This document shows, piece after piece, positions 1 to 8,494 of a DNA stretch of 64,000 nucleotides. Below the pieces are notes generated by a model. The model saw only the letters and a list, made by a program, of their open reading frames with translations, was not told where the DNA came from and ran no database searches. The first letter of the stretch is position 1. The number at the start of each line of letters is the position of its first letter. The translations under genes were made by a program, and so were the position numbers. The stretch comes from Sternotherus odoratus (Eukaryota; Chordata; Testudines; Kinosternidae), in the NCBI GenBank assembly GCA_032164245.1, contig JAVMKO010000002.1, positions 176,954,920 through 177,018,919 of the forward strand, given 5' to 3'.

Positions 1-212
1 CACATTAGATAGTTTCCAGTATATCTTGAGTGAAAATACTGAAGTAGAAATACTTATTCTAGTGCTTTTTTCAATATAATTTTTATATTCAAAGTAAGAG
101 TTGTACTATAAATTGGTTTATTCTCTAGAAAAGTGTGACTTTTTTCTTACTGGATGATTGTACTAGTGTCCTCCATAGGTTATGCAATCGTGGTAAATGT
201 TTTCCCCTTCAG

Positions 213-374
213 ATGGACACATTTGTAAATCCACTGCGTAACTCTATGAGAAATGTTTCAAATGCAGTCAAGTCCCTGCCTGACAGCCTGGCAGAGGGGA
301 TGACTAAAATGTCAGACAACATGGGCAAAATGTCAGAAAGATTGGGACAAGATATAAAGCAATCATTTTTCAAG
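213..374 (+). CDS. SNX14: SNX14 coding exon: linker after the PX domain
   Basis: This is the first of six SNX14 exons in the window. It encodes 54 residues from MDTFVNPLRNSM to IKQSFFK. A CCCCTTCAG acceptor precedes it and AAG|GTAAGA follows, both boundaries in phase 0. The segment is a basic, serine-rich amphipathic linker with a MSDNMGKMSERLG stretch that I recognise from vertebrate SNX14. SNX14 is a membrane-anchored sorting nexin (transmembrane segment, then PXA, RGS, PX and nexin-C domains) of the SNX13/14/19/25 family. It acts at endoplasmic reticulum contacts with lipid droplets and endolysosomes in lipid handling. The N-terminal half of the gene lies upstream of this window. The open frame continues 5' of 213, but the splice site and the homology boundary make that part intronic. 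The ATG at 213 is an internal codon and not a start. Confidence 0.93.
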
Positions 375-1026
375 GTAAGAATGTATTGGTGAGGTAATAT
401 ATAGTAGAGTCTAACAGGAGATAACATTCAGGTTTGGGTCTCCTTATCTAAAAACAAATATTAAACACCCCATTGAATAGGAAAGGCTAAGAATAGGGAA
501 ACCACTATTATGTAAGGGTTTTGTTTACTTTGGAAAGTTGAAGGGTAATAGGAGTTCCAAAAGAAAGCAATAAACAAGGTAATGAATGATATAGAGAAGA
601 TAAAACAACCTAGTTACTTTTAAAGTACAAAAAAAAAAAAAAAAATGAAAAGAGGGCACTAGCTAAAATTAAGACATCATATTTCAAATTGATGGAAATA
701 TTGTGCAAAAATATATATATTGTCCCATGATTTATTTAGGCCAGCAACTCAGCAAAATCTGAAAAAGGAGTAGATCCAAAGCAAAACATTTTTACTGACA
801 CCCTTCAAAATAAGGGTTAAGGTAAATAAAAGTGCTTTTAAAGATCCAAACCAATTTTTGGATGGCCCTGATTCACTCTTGCTTCCTGTTTCTAGGAAGA
901 CCCTTTCCCACTCCCTTCGCTGCTGAAATTACTAATGAAGTCCCTCAGCAACGAAGCAGCACTTGCTGTTGAAGAGAGGAGGCAGGAAGGTGCTATTACT
1001 TCAAACAGAGAATCTGCAGGGCAGTA

Positions 1027-1058
1027 GAGGTAACAGAGTCCTGTGGCACCTTAAAGAC
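1027..1058. repeat. Short match to a PLE terminal sequence
   Basis: These 32 bases match the first 32 bases of the inverted repeat at 57677-57762 with one mismatch (GAGGTAACAGAGTCCTGTGG against GAGGTAACAAAGTCCTGTGG, then identical). It looks like the extreme tip of a Penelope-like element left as a fragment. No target duplication is visible. Confidence 0.5.
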
Positions 1059-1259
1059 AGGGCAGTAGGTGATCCTGTGCATTTTTCTCCCCTACGTCTG
1101 GCAGCTGAGCATCAGAAAAGAGGTGAAGAAATCCTAGGCTCCACAGATATTGAAAGCAGACAAGGGAGCATTGATAAGGAGCTAAGTCTAGTGCTGGCAT
1201 TCCTGTTTCTGCTGCCAGGTTTTATGATAGCTTCCTGCCAGCATCACCTAAGCTGTTGG

Positions 1260-2666
1260 CTCCGCTCTCTTCTCCACCACGTCTTTGTTGCAGGAAGATG
1301 ATGGTCAGGAGCATTCAGTGGTCCAACTCACAGAGGAGATTCATCTACCTCAGCCTGTGCTAGCTTCATCTTCCACTGGTCCAAATGAAGCAGTTTCCTT
1401 TGGGGGTGTCTTTGCCCCTTCTGATGATTACAGAGCTCACCAAGAGCGCTTAAAACGGGAGACATCAGCCTTTGACATTCAGGTAGAAGAGGGAATCTTT
1501 TCACAGCCCTATTGATATTCTGGCTTCTGATGTTCCATCTTTGGTGGCACCGCAAATAAATGAGGCAATTTTAGATCCCATCAAGGCTCTCTGTCAAACT
1601 TCCTCCTTTCTTCCTCCCACAGCAAGAAGATATCTAAAATAGATAAAAGTTTTGCATGGTCATGCTTGCTTCCATTATTCTCTCCCTGGATCCTGGAGAC
1701 TTGTATGTTGTGCTTGATTTAAAGGTGCCCTATTTCCATGTGGTGATTTATCAAGGCCACAGGAAGTATCTCAGATTCCTGATAAGTTATTCTCATTACC
1801 AGTTTGCAGTGTTGCCCTTTGACCGATGTTCAGCTTCCCAGGTTGTTACAAAATATATGGTAGTGGTAGCTGCCTTTCTGATAAAGTTAGGAATAAAGTT
1901 AGACCTGTCCCTACCTGGAAGACTAGTTTGAGAGACACCATTACACAGTTCAGATACTCACCAGTGTATCTCTCATCCAGTCAACTTTCAAGTCCCTGGG
2001 TCTGTTGGTTAACTTATAAAAGTCTATCTTCTCACCAATTCAAAGGATGGAATGTATAGGAGCACTACTGGAATTATATCCAAGCCAGAGTTCCTTTCCA
2101 GAGTCAACGTGTCAGACAATTCGATCCATCATTTTAGACCTTCAGATTTACCCAGTCACAACTGTACAGAATTGTATGAGGCTTCTGGAACATATGTTCT
2201 CTTGCAAGTATGGTGTGTGGTGTGGCAGACTGTGTCTCAGGATTCTATAAGGTTGACTGACCTCCAATATTTTTGCTGAGCCGGCACCATTTGAACACTC
2301 TGCTTAGGGCGCCCATTCACATTATACTGTCTGGACTGTTGGACAAACCCTGTCAAATTTGTATAGGAGTTCTATTTGTCCCTCCTCAACAGTCCCTAAT
2401 ACTAGTAATGGATATTTCTATCCTGAACTGGGGGGTCATCTGGATTCCCTTCGGCATTAGGGTTATGGTCCACAAAGGGCATGACTCTTCACATAGATGT
2501 CAAAGAGTTGAGAGCTAGCCATCTGGCGTGCCAGGTTTTCCTAATTCATATCAAGGGGAAAAAACCTACTCAACACTCTCATGGAGCACACACAGTCTAT
2601 ATTCTATCTCAACGGACAAGGAGGGGCCCACTTGTCCCTGTTCTAGTATGAAGCAATTATCTATGG
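1260..2666 (+). mobile_element. Decayed DIRS-like retroelement, 5' part (ORF1 and RT/RNase H)
   Basis: Fragments in several frames resemble DIRS-type (tyrosine recombinase) retroelements of reptiles. An ORF1-like stretch at about 1285-1500 contains DDYRAHQERLKRE. A reverse transcriptase piece at about 1656-1930 has VLDLKVPYFHVVIYQGHRKY and HYQFAVLPF. RT thumb and RNase H-like pieces lie at about 2047-2640. The motif-A aspartate, normally in an LDLKDAYF context, reads V here, and the catalytic DD box is not recoverable in frame, so the copy is dead. The start is uncertain and could lie as early as about 930. The coding trace breaks off at the hAT element at 2667 and resumes at about 3405. I see no tyrosine recombinase gene. 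Confidence 0.65.
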
Positions 2667-2884
2667 CAGCAGTCGGCAATGTTGGCATGCGGGACCACAG
2701 GGTAAGCAACCTTAGCAGGCAGTGGTGCAGTGGTGGCCGCCGCTTCCTGCAGCCCCCATCGGACCGGGACGGCGAACTGTGGCCAGTGGGAGCCCCGGTC
2801 AGCAAAACGGCAGGTAAACAAAGTGGCGGAACCCACTAAGGGTGCTTACTCTGGAGTCCCGCGTACCAAGGTTGCCGACCACTG
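2667..2884. mobile_element. Non-autonomous hAT-like element inside the DIRS copy
   Basis: The ends are imperfect terminal inverted repeats: CAGCAGTCGGCAATGTTGG on the left, and on the right the complement reads CAGTGGTCGGCAACCTTGG. The flanking 8-mers are ATCTATGG and ATGTATAC, which share 5 of 8 bases, consistent with an old 8-bp target duplication. The interior is GC-rich with no coding trace. Confidence 0.65.
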
Positions 2885-2891
2885 ATGTATA

Positions 2892-3400
2892 CCGTATTTT
2901 TCGCCCTATAAGACGCACTTTTTCTTCCCCAAAACGGGGGGGAAAAAGTTGGTGCGTCTTATAGGGCGAATGTGCGCCCCGGTTCCCCCCTCCCCGCCGC
3001 GGGCGGGCTGCCGGGAGCGTCCCGGTTCCCCCCTCCCCGCCGCGGGCGGGCTGCCGAGGTTCCCCCCTCCCCGCCGCGGGCGGGCTGCCGGGAGCATCCC
3101 GGTTCCCCCCTCCCCGCCGCGGGCGGGCTGCCGGGAGCGCTCCCGGCAGCCCACCCGCGGCGGGGAGGGGGGAACCGGGACGCTCCCGGCAGCCCGCCCG
3201 CGGCGGGGAGGGGGGAACCGGGACGCTCCCGGCAGCCCGCCCGCGGCGGGGAGGGGGGAACCGGGACGCTCCCGGCAGCCCGCCCGCGCGGCGGGGACGG
3301 GAGAGCGAGGTGCTTTTTTTTTTTTTTTAGTCCGGCTTTTTTATCGAAAAACGAGGGGGCGTCTTATAGGCCGGAGCGTCCTATAGGACGAAAAATACGG
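2892..3400. mobile_element. TA-flanked foldback element with inverted GC-rich tandem arrays
   Basis: The element starts CCGTATTTTTCGCCCTATAA and its right end reads, on the complement, CCGTATTTTTCGTCCTATAG. Both ends abut TA (2890-2891 and 3401-3402), which suggests a Tc1/mariner-type target duplication. A small hairpin built on the GACGCAC motif occupies about 2900-2970. Four to five copies of a 40-45-bp C/G-rich unit follow, then the same unit in inverse orientation, meeting at a palindrome centred between 3138 and 3139. The long GC-rich open frames here come from the repeat and are not genes. Confidence 0.7.
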
Positions 3401-3404
3401 TAGG

Positions 3405-3660
3405 ATTCTTACATTGCCAGTATTGCCAGTACAATCGATCTCAAAACCTCTTACCTTCCAGGGATGCAGCTAGAGCTGTCAGATCACCTAAGCAGGTCAT
3501 TTATGAGTCACCAGGAGGGGTCCCTTCATCCAGATGTAGCAAGGTCCATTTTCCACCTGTGGGGGATTCCCAAGTAACTCTGTTTGCAATGAGGTACATC
3601 AGGAAATTTCCATAGTTTTGGTCGCCTCAAAAGTCACTGTCTGGGTTCCCTAATGGAGGC
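3405..3660 (+). mobile_element. Decayed DIRS-like retroelement, continuation
   Basis: Reading resumes after the two inserted elements with a trace equivalent to the part of the DIRS polyprotein that follows the RT: a DHLSRSF-like stretch, then GSLHPDVARSIFHLWGIPQV. This colinearity shows that 2667-3402 was inserted into one original copy. Confidence 0.55.
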
Positions 3661-4225
3661 TTTCTTGTTGTCCAGACTTGTTAATCTCTCCTCATGTGGA
3701 AGCTGTTCTGTGCCCCTAATCATTTTTGTTGCCCCTCTCTGTACCTTTTCCAATTTTAATGTATTTTTTATGAGATGGGGCATACAGAACTTCACATAGT
3801 ATTCAAGGTGTGGATTTATGTAATGGCATTATGATATTTTCTCTTATTATCTTATTATCCCTTTCCTAGTGGCTCCTAACATTCTGTTAGCTTTCTTGAC
3901 TACTTGTGTACGTTGAGCAGATGTTTTCAGAGAACTACCCACAATGACTCCAAGATCTTTCTTGAGTGGTAGCAGCTAATTTAGATCCTGTCATTTTGGT
4001 ATGTATAGCTGAGACTGGTTTCCAGTGTGTACTGTTTTGCACTTATCAACATTACATTTAATCTATTTTGTTGACCAGTTTTGTGAGGTCCTTTGTAATT
4101 CTTCACAGTCAGCTTTGTACGTACCTTGTGTAATTTAGTATCATCTACAAACTTTGCTACTTCACTGTTTACCCCCTTTTCCAGATCATTTATGAATACG
4201 TTGAACAGCACAGGTACAGATTCGG
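3661..4225 (-). mobile_element. CR1 LINE fragment, antisense
   Basis: On the - strand this is the RT-to-C-terminal part of a CR1 LINE. VLFNVFINDLEKGVNSEVAK followed by a V/FADD-type motif C is visible at about 4110-4211. LEKVQRGATKMIRG and an HEERL stretch are seen at about 3680-3760. Indels break the frame in several places. It overlaps the same part of the CR1 protein as the sense copy just downstream, so the two form an imperfect inverted repeat. Confidence 0.75.
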
Positions 4226-4244
4226 ATATTTAACTCACTCCATT

Positions 4245-5560
4245 GCAATAACAAGGGGGATCCGGTGGACATAGTGTACTTAGATTTCCAGAAAGCCTTT
4301 GACAAGGTCCCTCACCAAAGGCTCTTACGTAAATTAAGCTGCCATGGGATAAGAGGGAAGATCTTCTCATGGATTGAAAACTGGTTAGAAGACAGGGAAC
4401 AAAGGGTAGGAATAAATGGAACTTTTTCAGAATGGAGAGGGGCAACTAGTGGTGTTCCCCAAGGGTCAGTCCTGGGACCGATCCTATTCAACTTATTTAT
4501 AAATGATTTGGAGGAAGGGGTAAACAGTGATGTGGCAAAGTTTGCAGATGATACTAAACTGCTCAAAGTAGTAAGGACCAAAGCAGACTGTGAAGAACTT
4601 CAAAAAGATCTCACTAAACTAAGTGATTGGGCAACAAAATGGCAAATGAAATTTAATGTGGATAAATGTAAAGTAATGCACATTGGAAAAAATAACCCCA
4701 ACTATACATACAATATGATGGGGGCTAATTTAGCTACAACCAATCAGGAAAAAGACCTGGGAGTCATTGTGGATAGTTCTCTGAAGGCATCCACGCAGTG
4801 TGCAGCGGCAGTCAAAAAAGCAAACAGGATGTTAGGAATCATTAAAAAAGGGATAGAGAATAAGTCGGAGAATATCTTATTGCCCTTATACAAATCCATG
4901 GTGCGCCCACATCTTGAATACTGCGTACAAATGTGGTCCCCTCATCTCAAAAAGGATATACTGGCACTAGAAAAGGTTCAGAGAAGGGCAACTAAAATGA
5001 TTAGGGGTTTGGAACGGGTCCCATATGAAGAGAGATTAAAGAGGCTAGGACTTTTTAGCTTGGAAAAGAGGAGACTAAGGGGGGATATGATAGAGGTATA
5101 TAAAATTATGAGTGGTGTGGAGGAAGTAAATAAGGAAAAGTTATTTACTTGTTCCCAAAATAGAAGAACTAGGGGCCACTCAATGAAATTGGCGTGCAGC
5201 AGGTTTAAAACAAATAAAAGGAAGTTCTTCTTCACACAGCGCACAGTCAACCTGTGGAACTCCTTACCTGAGGAGGCTGTGAAGGCTAGGACTATAACAG
5301 GGTTTAAAAGAGAGCTGGATAAATCCATGGAGGCTAAGTCCATAAATGGCTATTAGCCGGGATGGGTAATGAATGGTGTCCCTAGCCTCTGTCTGTCAGA
5401 GGGGGGTGATGGATGGCAGGAGAGAGATCGCTTGATCATACCTGTTAGGTTCACTCACTCCGGGGCACCTGGCATTGGCCACTGTCGGTAGACAGGATGG
5501 TGGGCTAGATGGACCTTTGGTCTGACCCAGTATGGCCGTTCTTATGTTCTTATGTTCTTA
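4245..5560 (+). mobile_element. 5'-truncated CR1 LINE with intact 3' end
   Basis: The copy contains the RT frame at 4265-5356, a short 3' UTR, and the CR1 terminal octamer repeat TTCTTATGTTCTTATG at about 5540-5556. The 5' truncation just before RT motif A is typical of CR1 insertions. It lies in the SNX14 intron, in sense with the gene. Confidence 0.88.
4265..5356 (+). CDS. CR1 ORF2 fragment (reverse transcriptase, C-terminal part)
   Basis: This uninterrupted frame of 363 codons belongs to the CR1 ORF2 polyprotein, which is normally about 900-1000 residues, so the N-terminal endonuclease and first RT blocks are missing. RT motif A is VYLDFQKAFDKVPH (about residues 4-17). Motif B is SGVPQGSVLGPILFNLFIND (about 62-81) and motif C is KFADDTKL (about 91-98). 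FADD is the usual CR1 form and not a defect. The C-terminal third carries the LEKVQRRATKMIRGLERVPY and LWNSLPEE blocks. The stop falls where the CR1 3' UTR begins. The long open frame suggests a young copy, but without its 5' half it cannot be autonomous. The first ATG is simply the first methionine and not a real start. Confidence 0.85.
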   Translation: MDIVYLDFQKAFDKVPHQRLLRKLSCHGIRGKIFSWIENWLEDREQRVGINGTFSEWRGATSGVPQGSVLGPILFNLFINDLEEGVNSDVAKFADDTKLLKVVRTKADCEELQKDLTKLSDWATKWQMKFNVDKCKVMHIGKNNPNYTYNMMGANLATTNQEKDLGVIVDSSLKASTQCAAAVKKANRMLGIIKKGIENKSENILLPLYKSMVRPHLEYCVQMWSPHLKKDILALEKVQRRATKMIRGLERVPYEERLKRLGLFSLEKRRLRGDMIEVYKIMSGVEEVNKEKLFTCSQNRRTRGHSMKLACSRFKTNKRKFFFTQRTVNLWNSLPEEAVKARTITGFKRELDKSMEAKSINGY

Positions 5561-5799
5561 ACAGACCATTTATTTCTACCCTTTATTTCCTATCTTTTAA
5601 CCAATTAATGAGTCATGAGGGGCCTTCCCTCTTATCTGATGTATGCTTTGCCTAGTCACTTGCTCCACCCAACGATAAAGGCACTCCATCTAATGGCATG
5701 GATGCTCTATGCTTAGATCTGGGAAGGAGTCATGTTCAAAAGAGCTTCTAGATGTGCTGTTAAATAGGCTGTTTACTAGGTTTTCTTCCTTCTCTAAGT

Positions 5800-6530
5800 G
5801 AAAGCATTCAACCAGGTGATTTATCTATCTTTGTTCTTCCCCAAACCAAACTTGAATAAAGATTAGGAAAGGCTGCAGCATACTCTGGATAGCAGGAGAG
5901 AGTTGGCTTGTTAGGTCCAAGTTGTTCCATAAATCTTGTCAGCTCTTCTTGGCAGTCAAAGACCATGTGATGCAGCTCCCGGTTCTTTCTCAGAAAGATA
6001 ATCTTGGATACCCTCATGTATTAGCTTGTGCTTCAGTTTGGCTAATGTTATCCTGCCAAGCAGTGTGACAACACATTCAACAAGTCTGCAAGCAGCTTCT
6101 GTGGCCTTCCTGGGTAAAATTCCTACCCTAGACATTGTAAGGCAGCAGCTTGGTCTTTGATGCACATTTGTTTCCCATTTATGCTATCACTCAACAAACT
6201 AGAAATAATGATGAGTTGTCCTTCAGTCTTTGTTCAGATAGGCTCCAATCCTTTCCCTTTCGTGGCTTCTGAGTCACTAAGAGTGGAATGCATATATGCA
6301 GTCAATCAAGAAAAAACTGTTATTTACCTGTTCTGTAACTGTTGTGCTTCAAAATATGTTGCATGTGGCCATTATATGACCAGCCCTCCTACTCCTACCC
6401 CTTTGCTTGGGATCCTTTCTGACAAAAAGGAATTGAGGGAGGTTGGGGCCAGCTCCACCCTTCATATATCTACACACAATAGTGCACAGCAGTGGAGTGC
6501 TCAACGTGCCCCAACAGGAACAGATGAGTG
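5800..6530 (-). mobile_element. Possible antisense DIRS-like fragment
   Basis: Two overlapping minus-strand frames (about 5808-6165) and the sequence at 6310-6520 resemble, from memory, the 5' region and ORF1 of reptile DIRS-type elements, but no diagnostic catalytic motif is present. Treat as unclassified repeat if a library search disagrees. Confidence 0.3.
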
Positions 6531-6725
6531 ATTGTGTTTTCCACCCTAAACCCCATGTAATTTCAGCCTCATGGAAAAGTATTCAAAAGGGATAACATCA
6601 GTGGGATCTTCTAGCTGATTTAATGGGGTTCTATAGGAAATACTCAAAAAACCTGTAGAATTTAATAGTGAAAAGATGCTTACTGTAGGGTGGCTTAAAA
6701 ATAATATAGAGACTTTATCAGAGAT

Positions 6726-7460
6726 TAGGGTGACCAGACATCCTGACAAAATCGGATTTATCCTGATATTTAACTCTTTATCCCACATCCTGACGGATGT
6801 ACGACTTGGACGCCATTTGTCCCAATATTGTAAGGTAGCCTGGAGATGGTGTCCGGTTAGAGCAGGGCTGGCAGGCTCTCTGCCTAGCTCCGTACAGCCC
6901 CTGGAAGTGGTGACATCTCCCTCTAGGTCTTAGTCTCAGGGACAGCCAGGGAGGCTCTGTGTGCTAGCCCCCATTATCGGCCAGTGGGAGTTGCGGTGGC
7001 AGTGTCAGCGGGTGAGGCAGTGCGCTCTGCCTAGGACCCAGCAGGCGATGTCGCCACTTCCACAGAGCTGCCGAAGGTAAGCACCAGCATACACCTGCTC
7101 CTGCACCCAAACTCCTTCCCAGAGTCAGCATCCTGAACCTCTCCACTCCTTCAGCCCTGAGACTTCCCCCTTGAACAGGGCGAGAGCCAGGGCCTTCCAT
7201 CGCAGCTTGCGGCAGGACTGGTACTGGGCCTGGACCTGGGGGGGACTGTGTGACTCTGACCCACGGCTTATGGCAGGGACCACGGGCTACTGTTGTATCT
7301 GTTTGACTCTGATCCGCGGTTTGCAGGAGGGGCTGTGACCTGGGGCTGTGCACCCCGACCTGCACCTTCTTTGAGCTGTGCATCCCCCCTTCCCCATGGC
7401 TCCAGTGGGGGCTATGAGCCATGTATCTTGATATTTTATTCTTGCCAACTGGTTACCCTA
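6726..7460. mobile_element. hAT-like element, TAGGGTGACCAG family, 735 bp
   Basis: The element begins TAGGGTGACCAGACATCCTG and ends CTGGTTACCCTA, giving matching terminal inverted repeats. It is flanked by an exact 8-bp duplication, TCAGAGAT, at 6718-6725 and 7461-7468, the hallmark of hAT transposition. The interior is GC-rich and has no transposase. The same family is present as a 131-bp copy at 36274-36404. Confidence 0.85.
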
Positions 7461-8422
7461 TCAGAGATACAATTCTATATTGAGTTTAATACAGTTTGTT
7501 TAAAAATATATGGAAAGTTTATAACTTTCTACAGAGCTTTTCTTTAAATTTAGGTTGCTGTTTCTGTTCTGCTTTTGTTGGAACAATTGTTTCCCCAGTT
7601 TTCCGAACAATCTTGCTTTCCACCAAATTCTTCGTCTGCTCTTGTTCACACCTGATCTAATACTCCTAAAATATATCACATTTGCCAATAATTAAGATTG
7701 TAAGCTCCTCAAAGCAGATACTTTCTGGTTTTATGTCTGTAAAGCTCACCTCTAATATAGCTATAGCAATACCCTAGGTGAGGGCCCTACTTCCTCAAAA
7801 CAGGAAGGGAAAGACTGAATCTGGGGTCATATGAAATACTACACTGTTACTTGTAAAAAACAAAGATTGGACCTCACCGTGAGCCTCCCTTTTTGGAAAG
7901 CTTCCCAATTATGTGAATAAGGATAACACCGTTATACTCCCAAAGAAATGTCTAGGATTATGAATCCTCCTACTTCAGGCTTGAAATCAGGAAGAAATAT
8001 CCACTGTTGGCTCTACAATGTGGATTGATGGGTTTTACACCTTTCTCTGAAGAATTAGCTGCCATCTCAGAGGGGTTATAGAACTAGCCAAACGATCAGT
8101 TCCTTCCAGTTTGATAGTTCCTATGATTTTTAATATATATGTGTATTTATGTGTTTTTGAGGATAGTCATACAGTTTTAATAATTGTATTGGGAAATATG
8201 TTTCAGACGATGCTGGAAGATAATTCAGTATGCAACCATTTATATATCTTAATATGTCACTAACTTGGAATCAAAATGCTTGATAATAAGTCAGTTAGGA
8301 AGATTGTATCTGAAATTTTGAAATTGATTTTGTCATAATTAGAGGTTCTCTTTGATGGTTTCCTTGAGACCTGTAATTTTCCCCCTATAATCATGTCTTT
8401 TTTTTTTTTATTGTGAGTATAG

Positions 8423-8494
8423 GTGCCTCCTTTAATGCAGAAAACTGATTCAGATCCGGAACACTGCCGTGTTGCAGCACAGCTTGATGACAAT
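8423..8494 (+). CDS. SNX14: SNX14 coding exon: start of the nexin C-terminal region
   Basis: This 72-bp exon encodes 24 residues, VPPLMQKTDSDPEH to AAQLDDN, in phase 0 at both ends. The acceptor TATAG|GTG and the donor AAT|GTGAGT fit. A second AG (TGCAG) lies 18 bases into the exon, but vertebrate SNX14 has VPPL directly after SFFK, which favours the upstream acceptor. Use of the inner site would delete six residues in frame. Confidence 0.9.

Larger units (their letters stand above)
375..8422 (+). other. SNX14: SNX14 intron filled with mobile elements
   Basis: This 8.0-kb intron runs from donor GTAAGA at 375 to acceptor TATAG at 8422. From 5' to 3' it holds a decayed DIRS-like retroelement interrupted by a hAT and a TA-flanked foldback element, an antisense CR1 piece, a sense CR1 with a long RT frame, a possible antisense DIRS piece, and a hAT element at 6726-7460. 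I see no recognisable repeat or exon at 375-960, 5561-5800 or 7469-8422, which are AT-rich. Confidence 0.85.

Noticed and set aside
135..212. Upstream extension of the first SNX14 exon
   Set aside because: The frame is open, but a good acceptor (CCCCTTCAG) ends at 212 and the extension has no similarity to SNX14.
2906..3403. Overlapping 80-145-codon frames on both strands rich in P, R, G
   Set aside because: They are by-products of the GC-rich inverted tandem array; the same unit yields similar frames in every phase.
4535..4560. FADD in place of YADD in the CR1 reverse transcriptase
   Set aside because: FADD is the normal form in CR1 elements, so it is not an inactivating change.
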